Below are positions 1-6,442 of a stretch of 27,933 nt of DNA, one piece after another. Each line of letters opens with the position of its first letter. Position 1 is the stretch's first letter. The notes under the pieces are model-generated. The model ran no database searches. It was not told the DNA's origin and was given only the letters and a program-made list of their open reading frames with translations. The stretch is taken from positions 1-27,933 of the forward strand of contig VGWZ01000003.1 of assembly GCA_016873595.1 (NCBI GenBank), given 5' to 3'. The DNA comes from Nitrospira sp. (GTDB taxonomy: Bacteria; Nitrospirota; Thermodesulfovibrionia; Thermodesulfovibrionales; SM23-35). The translations under genes and the position numbers were made by a program.

Positions 1-122
1 TTATTTTCTTAGTGTCTTTTGAACTTTTCCCAAGCCCCTTCTTGAAAAAAACCGAAGGGGTACAACGGGTAAGAAAGAATGTTGATTTGACAGATTTTTT
101 CAGTATCTGATAGACTCCTTTC

Positions 123-362
123 ATGCTATCAGAGATTAAAGAGAAGATTTCTGAAATATTAGGTAAAGACAGAAGGGTTATATTTGGCTACCTTTTTGGT
201 TCTTTCTTGAAATCAGAAGATTTCAATGATATAGACATAGCTTTGTATTGTATTCCCGCTGTTTTGCAACATCCCTTCGACTTTACCTCCGATATTAAAA
301 TTGCACTGTCCAAAGTTACAGAAAGAAGTCATTTTATACATTTTGCCTATTGCCATTCTTGA
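123..362 (+). pseudogene. MNT-type nucleotidyltransferase remnant (antitoxin-like)
   Basis: The reading frame opens with a short helix and then the signature of minimal nucleotidyltransferases: GSF at residues 26-28 followed by DIDIAL near residues 36-41, matching the GSx10-DxD metal-binding pattern. Family members of about 100-140 residues usually pair with a HEPN toxin and can act as antitoxins by AMPylating it. Here the domain-like sequence runs to about residue 68 and then stops at 362, so the C-terminal half is missing. The DNA immediately downstream instead encodes the back half of a PIN domain in another frame. I read this as a decayed 5' fragment. No HEPN partner is visible. The MNT assignment is fairly sure; lack of function is inferred from the truncation. 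Confidence 0.7.
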
Positions 363-631
363 GGTTGTCTGGGTCTTAGAGCAATATTATAAGCTTGAGA
401 AAAAGGTTATAAGAGAAGTTGTAGAGGCTATTTTGAATACCCATGAATTTAAATGTGAAATGGAAGATGTCTTTAAAAGGGCAACAGGAACCTATGAAGA
501 AAAAAAATATCAAATTTGCTGATGCAGTAATGGGTTATTGGGGTTTAGAAAAAGGTTTTTCCACTGTATATACGTATGATGAAAAGGATTATAGGAGAAT
601 AGAGGGGCTGGAGGTAAAAAGGCCTGCTTAG
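346..631 (+). pseudogene. PIN-domain (VapC-like) toxin remnant, headless and frameshifted
   Basis: Two overlapping frames join into the C-terminal two thirds of a PIN ribonuclease. The first reads AILEVVWVLEQYYKLEKK and runs to about 500. The second continues as NIKFADAVMGYWGLEKG and ends with TYDEKDYRRIEGLEV. The conserved Asp of FADA and the late acidic YDEKD segment are present. The N-terminal strand with the first catalytic Asp (usually a DTN motif) is absent, replaced by the end of an MNT gene. The frame change falls exactly at an eight-A run (500-507), and removing one A restores a continuous PIN reading. VapC-type PIN proteins cleave RNA and need all acidic residues, so this copy should be inactive even if the A-run shift is a sequencing error. 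Confidence 0.75.
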
Positions 632-703
632 AGGGCATATTCAAAAAAAAGTTTATTTTTTTTAGACGAAAGGAGTATATCTAAAGGCTATTAAAAACTA
701 ATT

Positions 704-1031
704 CTATTTCTTCCTCTCGAATATTTTGACAGCTATCTGATGAATTAGTTTGATATCTTCAATGGATCGCGTTCTGAGGTAATTAACAAGAGATGTCAAT
801 TCGTCAGATAAGCCTTCGCAGTACTTTTCTTTATAAGAAGAAGATAATAATGTTTCAACTGGCATTTTGAGGTTTCTTGTAATTTTGTATAGGGTTTTAA
901 TAGTAGGAATTGTTACGCATCTTTCTATCTTCGCTTAGATTACAGATCTCTGCAAACTGACTTTGGGTTAATTTCATTGATTTTCGAATTTCTCTTATTT
1001 TCTGGCAAATCTCTCTATTTTTGTCTTTCAT
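704..1031 (-). pseudogene. XRE-family helix-turn-helix regulator, broken
   Basis: Read on the minus strand from an ATG at 1031, the product begins MKDKNREICQKIREIRKSMK and continues LTQSQFAEICNLS, the first half of a Cro/C1-type HTH. It then runs into a stop (SYY*). The next frame carries KIERCVTIPTIKTLYKI, the second half of the same HTH, followed by a helical tail ending FERKK and a stop at 704. Compared with a normal LSxxTISKIERG stretch, about four codons are missing at the join, so this is a small deletion plus frameshift rather than a homopolymer slip. Such proteins are DNA-binding repressors, often antitoxins. The start overlaps the 5' side of the plus-strand cassette, so it may once have controlled it. 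Confidence 0.72.
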
Positions 1032-1040
1032 ACTATAGTA
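1031..1040. promoter_or_regulatory. 10-bp perfect palindrome at the divergent start
   Basis: TACTATAGTA is its own reverse complement and abuts the start codon of the broken XRE gene. Its position between the two divergent reading frames would suit an XRE operator. It also contains TACTAT, which resembles a -10 box in both directions. No clear -35 is visible. The operator role is inference. Confidence 0.3.
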
Positions 1041-1075
1041 TTGACGTTGCTTGTTCGGTAAAGTGGCGAAAAAAG

Positions 1076-2092
1076 GTGGATTGGCAAAAGATATATCAGC
1101 GGAAACCAGATACTATAGAGAAATATGTATTGGAATCATTTCATAATCTTATTAATGCTACCAGTAGAATTCATATATTTCCAGATATCTCTTCAACTAT
1201 CTATTCAGGTGCCAAAAGTACTTACTTAAAGCCTCAGCTTGATGAGCTTCTTATTGCAATTTTTGATGAGACTTCAATAATGAGGCACGCAAAGGATGGG
1301 TTTGCATTTACAACAAAAAGAATATATTGGAGAAACATTAACGAAGAACCCAAAGCAGTAGAATATTCGAAGTTAATTGCTTCTGCAAAAATTGGAGGCT
1401 TTCTTAAGAATAAAATTGAATTAGGAGCGGGTAACCATATAGAGGTAATTAATAACAAGGAAAAGAATGAGGCAATTATTCAATTTATAAATAGAATAAA
1501 AACCGCGTATGTAAATGGCATTCCTATGGAGCAATCGTCTAATGCTTCTACAGTTTGGTATATCTCTATTTCGGGGAGTCAATTTGGACCTTACGAAATA
1601 AATGCGATAAAGGGCATGTTGGCATCTGGTCAGATTGTGCCCTCCGAATCTTTCGCATGGAGGCAGGGGATGACGGATTGGCAACCTTTTCTGCAGACAC
1701 CGGAGTTGGAAGCACTTATACCGACAGCGCCACCTCAAATAAAAACTTCGCCAACACCGCCACCCAAGGCCACTGCTGAACCACAATCATTCATGTCACT
1801 TGATGATGCATTAGACGCACCCACTATACCAAAAACTCTCCAGAATGAAAAAGACATTGATTTGAATAGTGCTACTATTGACGAATTGTTAAAGCTCCCT
1901 GGTATAAATCTATCCGGTGCTCAAAAAATAGTCGAAGAGAGAACAAAGTTAAGAGGATTTAGCACTTTTGAAGAGATAGGGCACCTTTTAAATTTACAGC
2001 CTCATCAAGTCGAAAGATTGAAGATTAAAGCGCTATTGAAAACTTATAAGGGGTCTTCTACCTCAGCTGGCAAACGGGTAATAGATTTTTGA
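1076..2092 (+). CDS. bPH-like / GYF_2 / helix-hairpin-helix protein
   Basis: No signal peptide or membrane segment is seen. From a GTG at 1076 the protein has about 338 residues and three parts. Residues ~30-145 form a beta-rich segment with FAFTTKRIYW that resembles bacterial PH-like domains. Residues ~158-212 are a GYF_2 (DUF4339) domain: WYISISGSQFGPY, then FAWRQGMTDWQPF. After a Pro/Thr-rich linker, residues ~261-322 form a ComEA-like helix-hairpin-helix with LNSATIDELLKLPGI. The last residues are KRVIDF. The frame is open upstream to 977, but that part overlaps the antisense XRE remnant and looks non-coding. GTG 1076 is the best start, though its Shine-Dalgarno is poor. GYF_2 domains usually bind proline-rich peptides and HhH domains bind DNA or proteins. 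Function unknown. First gene of a tight cassette. Confidence 0.8.
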   Translation: MDWQKIYQRKPDTIEKYVLESFHNLINATSRIHIFPDISSTIYSGAKSTYLKPQLDELLIAIFDETSIMRHAKDGFAFTTKRIYWRNINEEPKAVEYSKLIASAKIGGFLKNKIELGAGNHIEVINNKEKNEAIIQFINRIKTAYVNGIPMEQSSNASTVWYISISGSQFGPYEINAIKGMLASGQIVPSESFAWRQGMTDWQPFLQTPELEALIPTAPPQIKTSPTPPPKATAEPQSFMSLDDALDAPTIPKTLQNEKDIDLNSATIDELLKLPGINLSGAQKIVEERTKLRGFSTFEEIGHLLNLQPHQVERLKIKALLKTYKGSSTSAGKRVIDF

Positions 2093-2103
2093 GGGAGGCA
2101 TTT

Positions 2104-2322
2104 ATGAAGAAAAGAGTTCAAATAAGGATTTATCCTGATGGGCGAATTCAGGCTGAAACACAAGGGATCAAGGGTAAGGCATGTACTGATTACATACGGG
2201 TTTTGGAAGAACTCCTCGATGCTGAAGCTTATACATCCTCTTATACTCCAGAATATTATGAGGAACAGACAGTCCATCTTGATCTTCAGCAAGACCAATC
2301 AATTCAAGGGAGAAATACATGA
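2104..2322 (+). CDS. DUF2997 family small protein
   Basis: A 72-residue soluble protein beginning MKKRVQIRIYPDGRIQ, with the conserved-looking core GIKGKACTDYIRVLEELL and a later YTPEYYEEQ. I recognise this as DUF2997. Members I recall lie near DUF1257 (Ycf35-like) and AAA ATPase genes in cyanobacteria and other bacteria. Neither partner is in this window. The ATG at 2104 is preceded by GGGAGG at a good distance; an in-frame TTG at 2089 is possible but unnecessary. The stop overlaps the next start as ATGA, implying translational coupling to the membrane HhH protein. Biochemical role unknown. The YPDG-rich beta pattern and a single Cys are all that can be read from sequence. Confidence 0.78.
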   Translation: MKKRVQIRIYPDGRIQAETQGIKGKACTDYIRVLEELLDAEAYTSSYTPEYYEEQTVHLDLQQDQSIQGRNT

Positions 2323-3026
2323 AAAAAGTATTTGGATGGATACTATTGATTTTTGGCATTATTGCATTGGGGAGCGAGTTTGATGATGTAATTAAAGGAA
2401 CTCCAAAAAGTCCAGTAATGGGTTTTATCTTGGCAGGACTATTTATTTTTGGTGGCTATAAGCTTATTCGTTCAAAGAGTGGTGACAAGGTTTTTTCTAA
2501 GAATGAAAAAGCATCCTCAAGAACTGTTAAACCAATCAGCACTGATAAAACTTTGAGAAAAGCAAGCGACGATACCACAGCTTCAATAAGTCGCAATAAA
2601 ACTTCTTCAGACTTTGGGGAGGAAGCCACTACTCCACTTCAAGCAGCCCATTCGAAATATACCTCAAATAAAACTGAAGTAGTGGTGCCGCCTATACAGC
2701 TGCAGCAAATACCGCCAGTTTCTTCAATAACAAATAATTCTGTTGCTGATGTACCAGTGCCTCCGCCGATAGTTGAGAACAAGCTACTTAATTTAAATTC
2801 TGCCACTGAAGTACAACTTGCCGCTTTGCCTGGTGTCGGCCCTGTTCTCGCAAAAAGGGCAGTTTCGCTTCAGAAGCAAGGTGGCTTTAAATCGGTTGAT
2901 CATTTTGGTGAAATACTAGGGTTAAAGTCGCATCACATGGAGCGCATTAAAACACTTGCATTTGCGTCTCCTATTCAAAATAATCAACAACCTGATGGAT
3001 TGTCAGGTCGTGTAGTGGATTTGTGA
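2319..3026 (+). CDS. Membrane-anchored helix-hairpin-helix protein
   Basis: 235 residues. Two hydrophobic helices at about residues 4-20 (VFGWILLIFGIIALG) and 34-50 (MGFILAGLFIFGGYKL) are joined by a short loop with DD. A long low-complexity linker rich in Ser, Thr, Lys and Pro follows (about 52-155). The C-terminal ComEA-like helix-hairpin-helix has LNLNSATEVQLAALPGVGP and ends near residue 215. The tail ends GRVVDL, very like the KRVIDF end of the first cassette protein. The architecture suggests a membrane tether presenting an HhH module, probably to the cytoplasm because the linker is not signal-like. It is coupled to its neighbours by 4-base overlaps on both sides. ComEA-like DNA binding is possible, but no competence genes are nearby. 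Confidence 0.78.
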   Translation: MKKVFGWILLIFGIIALGSEFDDVIKGTPKSPVMGFILAGLFIFGGYKLIRSKSGDKVFSKNEKASSRTVKPISTDKTLRKASDDTTASISRNKTSSDFGEEATTPLQAAHSKYTSNKTEVVVPPIQLQQIPPVSSITNNSVADVPVPPPIVENKLLNLNSATEVQLAALPGVGPVLAKRAVSLQKQGGFKSVDHFGEILGLKSHHMERIKTLAFASPIQNNQQPDGLSGRVVDL

Positions 3027-3634
3027 GCATGTTTCTGAATATCCATAGATTTCTGTCAGTAACAAAAGCCGAAGGCCCTGGTAAGCGGGCTTGCCTCTGG
3101 GTGCAAGGGTGCCCAATTCGATGTATTGGCTGTGCAGTACCTGAAACATGGGATGAGAATGGAGGGCAAAAAGTTTCTGTAGAAGAACTCGCTGAGAGGA
3201 TCTTAAATGGACCTGATGTTGAAGGTGTAACATTTCTCGGCGGTGAACCCTTTGCACAAGCAAAGCCTTTAGCAGCATTGGGACGGCTAATGAAGAATGC
3301 TGGGTTATCAGTTGTAACCTTCACAGGTTATGTCTTAGAGGAGATTCAAAAATCAACCACGAAGGAGTGGCATGAATTAGTTTCAGTTTCAGACCTTCTT
3401 ATCGATGGGCCATATCGCCGAGAACTCGCAGACTTCTCAAGACCATGGGTCGGCTCTTTTAATAAAAGATTTCATTTCTTAACTCCTCGTTACCAAGCTC
3501 TTAAAACAGAAATCATGGCTATGCCGAATCGATTAGAAATTCGCTTCACTCCGAATGGGCTTGTTTTAGTCAATGGGATGGCCAGCTCAACTATTTTAGA
3601 TGAATTATTTGATTATTCTTTAGTAAGAGAGTAA
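3023..3634 (+). CDS. Small NrdG-like radical SAM protein (single 4Fe-4S)
   Basis: 203 residues with the radical SAM cluster motif Cx3Cx2C at C30, C34 and C37 (GCPIRCIGC), followed by PETWDENGG and the SAM-binding FLGGEP at 71-76. The LWVQGC...PETWD and LGGEP pattern is that of the activating-enzyme subgroup (NrdG and pyruvate formate-lyase activase), which abstracts a glycine hydrogen in a glycyl radical enzyme. There is no SPASM or second-cluster Cys set. No nrdD, pflB or other glycyl radical enzyme is in the window, so the substrate is unknown and may be a cassette neighbour. GTG 3023 overlaps the upstream stop (GTGA); ATG 3029 is an alternative start. Fold and cluster are confident; the reaction is not. 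Confidence 0.85.
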   Translation: MSMFLNIHRFLSVTKAEGPGKRACLWVQGCPIRCIGCAVPETWDENGGQKVSVEELAERILNGPDVEGVTFLGGEPFAQAKPLAALGRLMKNAGLSVVTFTGYVLEEIQKSTTKEWHELVSVSDLLIDGPYRRELADFSRPWVGSFNKRFHFLTPRYQALKTEIMAMPNRLEIRFTPNGLVLVNGMASSTILDELFDYSLVRE

Positions 3635-3640
3635 GAAAAG

Positions 3641-4105
3641 ATGTCAAAACTCCATAAGAAATTAATTTTTCTACTCTTTATTTTATCTTGTTTTTTGTCG
3701 AGTGTATTAAACGCAGCAGAAATTAAACCAAAATTAGATGCAACCCTATCAAATACTTACGTTTGGAATGCCAATGAAATAAAAACAAAATTAGGATCTA
3801 AACTTGAGAATATATGGGTTTTTGATGGAAGGGAGTTAAGACCTAAATCTAAGGCAATTCTTAAGAATACCTATATCTGGGATGGGAGAGAGCTGAAACC
3901 AAAATTAGGGGCTACTCTTTCAAATACATATATATGGAACGGTAAAGAACTTAAACCAAAATCAGGAGCCACATCATCAAATATATGGAGTTTTGACGGC
4001 AAAGAATGGAAGCCAAAATCAGGAGCTACCTCAAGAAATACATGGGTAGTGAACGGTTCAATTCCAGTTCCTGTTTGTGCATTGGTAGTGCTCGGCATTA
4101 TTTGA
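3641..4105 (+). CDS. Exported protein with six 19-residue repeats
   Basis: 154 residues. The N-terminus is a clear Sec signal: KLHKK, a hydrophobic core LIFLLFILSCFLSSVL, and a likely cut after residue 25 (NA-AE). The mature part consists of six tandem 19-residue units beginning near residues 29, 48, 67, 86, 105 and 124. The consensus is KPKxGATxSNTYxWDGKEL, with nearly invariant Asn, Trp/Tyr, Trp/Phe and Lys-Pro-Lys. It ends with a short hydrophobic VPVCALVVLGII. The regular period, aromatic pairs and turn-forming DG/NG suggest a beta-hairpin or solenoid fold. It starts six bases after the radical SAM gene and completes the cassette. I do not recognise a named family. Surface or periplasmic location is inferred from the signal; a radical SAM modification target is only a possibility. 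Confidence 0.8.
   Translation: MSKLHKKLIFLLFILSCFLSSVLNAAEIKPKLDATLSNTYVWNANEIKTKLGSKLENIWVFDGRELRPKSKAILKNTYIWDGRELKPKLGATLSNTYIWNGKELKPKSGATSSNIWSFDGKEWKPKSGATSRNTWVVNGSIPVPVCALVVLGII
3725..4066 (+). repeat. Six tandem 57-bp coding repeats
   Basis: The coding repeats have a 57-base period in frame with the protein. The last three copies are the most alike (AAACCAAAATCAGGAGC is almost shared), while the first two are diverged. This indicates growth by tandem duplication toward the 3' end. Confidence 0.75.
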
Positions 4106-4334
4106 CAGGGTCCCCACGTTTATTTTTAGAGTCATAAACTAAATTTAAGATAGCTTTCAAAATTTTTACTTTGTTCTTTAATTAAAATTTACACTTTTTT
4201 AACCGTAAATCCTAACCACTTCCTAATGCTTTCAGCATCTCAGAAAGAATAATCTCAAGAAATTCTTAAGAAGAACAATTTTGAATGCCACTCAAAGACA
4301 GTTACCTCAATAGATAAAGATAAATGCTCAAACA

Positions 4335-4550
4335 TTACACCTCACCAACCAAATGACGCAGAGCATTTTTAAGGGTGGTGAATTCTTTATAATTTGAAAC
4401 TTTTTCACTTTCCTCAGAATTAAGAATCGGAATGCCAAACATTACCTTCCATCCGTTTTCGAATCTCATCAAGGTTAATTGTCCATCTGATACCTCTTTT
4501 GCTGTTATCTCAGCTAACATGACTAACTGTTCAAGGCTTTTGTCTGACAT
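4335..4550 (-). CDS. Small hypothetical protein, 71 aa
   Basis: The minus-strand ATG at 4550 is preceded by a perfect AGGAGG seven bases upstream, which is why I accept this short gene. The product begins MSDKSLEQLVMLAEITAKEV and contains GQLTLMRFENGWKVMFG, a compact beta-like centre with conserved-looking Trp and Gly. It ends with a helix ALRHLVGEV. No signal peptide, membrane helix, Cys pair or nucleotide-binding motif is seen. It is transcribed away from the VorB gene. I do not recognise the family. It could be an orphan accessory gene of the left-hand region. Confidence 0.65.
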   Translation of the reverse strand: MSDKSLEQLVMLAEITAKEVSDGQLTLMRFENGWKVMFGIPILNSEESEKVSNYKEFTTLKNALRHLVGEV

Positions 4551-4648
4551 GTTTTACCTCCTGTTTGTTTTTATTGTAATATTTTAATTCAAATGAGAAG
4601 GTAAAAAAGTGATTTTTTGTGAACTCACTGAACAGATTGAGATTTTTG

Positions 4649-4657
4649 TGGTATAAT
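4649..4657 (+). promoter_or_regulatory. Extended -10 promoter of vorB-like gene
   Basis: TGG-TATAAT forms a consensus extended -10. A weak -35 (TGAACA, 4629-4634) lies 17 bases upstream. Only eight bases separate the -10 from the ATG, with no Shine-Dalgarno, so the mRNA is probably leaderless. Confidence 0.7.
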
Positions 4658-4665
4658 TTTCGAGC

Positions 4666-5754
4666 ATGAATAAAAAAGTTCTCATGAAAGGCAATGAAAC
4701 AATTGCAGAGGCTGCAATTCAGGCATGCTGTCGCTTCTATGCAGGATATCCAATAACTCCTCAGAATGAAATACCTGAATATATGGCGAGGAGGATGCCA
4801 GAGGTAGGGGGTGTCTTTATTCAGGCTGAAAGTGAGCTTGCTGCAATAAATATTGTCTATGGTGCATCTGCAGCAGGTGCAAGGGCAATGACCTCTTCAA
4901 GCAGTCCTGGAATGAGCCTGAAGCAGGAGTGTATATCCTACCTTGCGGGTTCAGAGCTCCCTGCGGTGATAGTGAATATTCAAAGAGGCGGACCTGGTCT
5001 CGGAAATATCTCAGGCAGTCAGGCAGATTATTTTCAGGCAGTCAAAGGTGGAGGACACGGCGACTACAGGCTACTCGTCTATGCACCTTACAACCTGCAA
5101 GAGTTATGGGATATTACCATGCTCGCCTTTGATAAGGCAGAGGAATATAGAAATCCTGTGATGATACTCGGAGATGGTGTGCTCGGCCAGGTGATGGAAC
5201 CTTTTTATCCAACGCCGTACACAAAACCAGAACTTCCTGAAAAGGACTGGATACTTGATGGATGCAAAGGCAGGGAACCACGGGTGATAAAATCCCTTTA
5301 TATGGGAGAGGGTGAACTCGAGATGAGAAATAATCTGCTACAGAAAAAATACAAAAAGATGAAAGATAGAGAGGTGAAATTTGAGAGCTATTTTACTGAA
5401 GAATCGGAGGTTTTAGTTGTTGCCTTTGGCATTGCTGCAAGGATTGCTCTGTCTTCTGTAAGGAGGCTCAGGCGTGAAGGCTTTAAAGTAGGTCTTTTTA
5501 GACCGATTACGCTCTTTCCGTTTCCTGAAAGAGAACTATCTATACTCGCAGGAGAAAACAGGCGTTTTCTTACAATAGAAATGAATGCTGGCCAGATGGT
5601 TGAGGATGTGAGACTGGCAGTTAATGGGAGATCTGATGTTTTATTTTATGGGAGACTCGGTGGTTCTATCATGACGCCTGAAGAGGTACAGAAAAAGATA
5701 CTGGAGATAGTACATTACCGGCCTCATCTGTCAAAAACAACCTTTCCCAATTAA
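4666..5754 (+). CDS. vorB: 2-oxoacid:ferredoxin oxidoreductase alpha subunit (VorB/KorA-like)
   Basis: 362 residues, the usual size of the alpha subunit of multi-subunit 2-oxoacid:ferredoxin oxidoreductases. These enzymes oxidise 2-oxoacids (branched-chain 2-oxoisovalerate for Vor, 2-oxoglutarate for Kor) to acyl-CoA plus reduced ferredoxin in anaerobes. The N-terminal domain shows MKGNETIAEAAIQACCRF, YPITPQNEIPEYM, and TSSSSPGMSLKQECISYLAG with QRGGPGLGN. A middle linker and a C-terminal domain follow (VVAFGIAAR near residue 250, and LTIEMNAGQM). The sequence looks closest to VorB; substrate cannot be fixed from sequence. The TPP-binding beta and gamma subunits that normally follow are absent; the next gene is on the other strand. 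Confidence 0.85.
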   Translation: MNKKVLMKGNETIAEAAIQACCRFYAGYPITPQNEIPEYMARRMPEVGGVFIQAESELAAINIVYGASAAGARAMTSSSSPGMSLKQECISYLAGSELPAVIVNIQRGGPGLGNISGSQADYFQAVKGGGHGDYRLLVYAPYNLQELWDITMLAFDKAEEYRNPVMILGDGVLGQVMEPFYPTPYTKPELPEKDWILDGCKGREPRVIKSLYMGEGELEMRNNLLQKKYKKMKDREVKFESYFTEESEVLVVAFGIAARIALSSVRRLRREGFKVGLFRPITLFPFPERELSILAGENRRFLTIEMNAGQMVEDVRLAVNGRSDVLFYGRLGGSIMTPEEVQKKILEIVHYRPHLSKTTFPN

Positions 5755-5840
5755 GATGGTATAAAGTTTTGAGCTGTACAAAAATAATTTTTGATACTAC
5801 TGAAACTTATCACAAGACTATAAAGCAAATTCATATCGAT

Positions 5841-6008
5841 TTAATTTTCTTGTTCCCTGTCTTTGCCCTCTGAATCTGTCATTTCACTCTCCTGTTCGGT
5901 ACTGTCTTTTTTGCTCAAACGTCGCTGTCTTTTTTCTTCTTGCTTTTTCAGGCGGGACAGTTCTTTTCTTCGTTTATCACTTCTATATGCTCCAGCGTGT
6001 TTTGCCAA
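5841..6008 (-). CDS. Small highly charged protein, 55 aa (MAKHAGAY type)
   Basis: Minus-strand TTG at 6008, with AAGGAGGTC seven bases upstream, opens a 55-residue protein MAKHAGAYRSDKRRKELSRL. It continues KKQEEKRQRRLSKK and ends in an acidic EGKDREQEN tail. The basic helix followed by an acidic tail suggests a soluble nucleic-acid- or ribosome-associated peptide. I recall similar MAKHAGAY(K/R) proteins in Geobacter-like and Nitrospirota genomes, annotated as hypothetical. The strong Shine-Dalgarno and the conserved N-terminus are the reasons to call it. Because it starts with TTG and is short, gene callers may miss it; the overlapping plus-strand open frame (5863-6117) is not real. Confidence 0.72.
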   Translation of the reverse strand: MAKHAGAYRSDKRRKELSRLKKQEEKRQRRLSKKDSTEQESEMTDSEGKDREQEN

Positions 6009-6079
6009 TGTGACCTCCTTGATTTTTCGACATTATATCATAAAAAACAAGGAGAATGCTCAATCCTTAGAAATAAATA

Positions 6080-6109
6080 TTGACATTTTATTCTCCTGCA
6101 TGGTAATCT
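6080..6109 (+). promoter_or_regulatory. Promoter of cspA leader
   Basis: A perfect -35 TTGACA (6080-6085), an 18-base spacer ending in TGG, and a -10-like TAATCT (6104-6109). The predicted start near 6116 would give a leader of about 118 bases before cspA that contains the hairpin at 6142-6175. Confidence 0.55.
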
Positions 6110-6141
6110 TTTATTGAAGTTTCAGAAGTTTTTGTCACTGT

Positions 6142-6180
6142 AAGGGCCGCAAAGACTTTTAGCTTTGCGGCCCTTTTTTA
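6142..6180 (+). terminator. Intrinsic terminator or attenuator upstream of cspA
   Basis: A 13-bp perfect stem (AAGGGCCGCAAAG paired with CTTTGCGGCCCTT, 6142-6154 with 6163-6175) has an eight-base loop and runs directly into TTTTTT. No plus-strand gene ends just upstream. It therefore either terminates a short RNA from the 6080 promoter or acts as an attenuator in the cspA leader. Confidence 0.8.
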
Positions 6181-6233
6181 TTATGCATATGTTCAATCTG
6201 AAATTTTAGTTTATAAGTAAGGAGGTAAAAGAG

Positions 6234-6434
6234 ATGGCTAACGGAACAGTAAAGTGGTTCAATGAGTCTAAGGGCTTTGGCTTTATCACAGACGAAGACG
6301 GCAGTGATTTTTTTGTCCACTATTCTTCCATCCAGGGCAACGGATTTAAGTCCCTTGCTGAAGGTGATTCAGTCAGCTTTGAAACTGAAAAGGGCCCAAA
6401 AGGTCCCAGGGCAATCAATGTAGTGAAGCTCTAA
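6234..6434 (+). CDS. cspA: Cold-shock domain protein
   Basis: 66 residues, the standard single cold-shock domain. It shows MANGTVKWFNESKGFGFI with RNP1 (KGFGFI, about 13-18) and RNP2 (DFFVHY, about 25-30), then QGNGFKSLAEGDSVSFE and KGPRAINV. These proteins bind single-stranded RNA and DNA in the cytoplasm and melt RNA structure during cold or growth transitions. A strong Shine-Dalgarno (AAGGAGG) precedes the ATG. A terminator follows nine bases after the stop, and a terminator-like hairpin lies about 60 bases before the start. This suggests control through RNA structure, as is typical of this family. csp paralogues are hard to tell apart, so the symbol is generic. Confidence 0.95.
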   Translation: MANGTVKWFNESKGFGFITDEDGSDFFVHYSSIQGNGFKSLAEGDSVSFETEKGPKGPRAINVVKL

Positions 6435-6442
6435 TTGACTGC

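Noticed and set aside
35..60. Hairpin CCCCTTC / GAAGGGG near the left edge
   Set aside because: Only seven base pairs with a 12-base loop and no T-run on either strand; not supportable as a terminator.
977..1075. Upstream 33-codon extension of the GYF/HhH protein
   Set aside because: It lies on the antisense strand of the XRE remnant, is rich in Phe/Leu/Ser unlike the rest, and lacks a ribosome site.
4104..4120. GACAGGGTCCCCACG string resembling sequences I recall near transposase remnants
   Set aside because: No transposase frame or inverted repeat accompanies it, so a mobile element cannot be supported.
4106..4334. Possible HicA-like toxin remnant (SQEILKKNNFECHSKT) on the plus strand
   Set aside because: The frame has stops and only a short helix resembles HicA; too weak. 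I see nothing else in this gap apart from AT-rich sequence.
5863..6117. 84-aa open frame on the plus strand, rich in Ser/Cys/Phe
   Set aside because: It is the antisense of the 55-aa charged protein and has no ribosome site.
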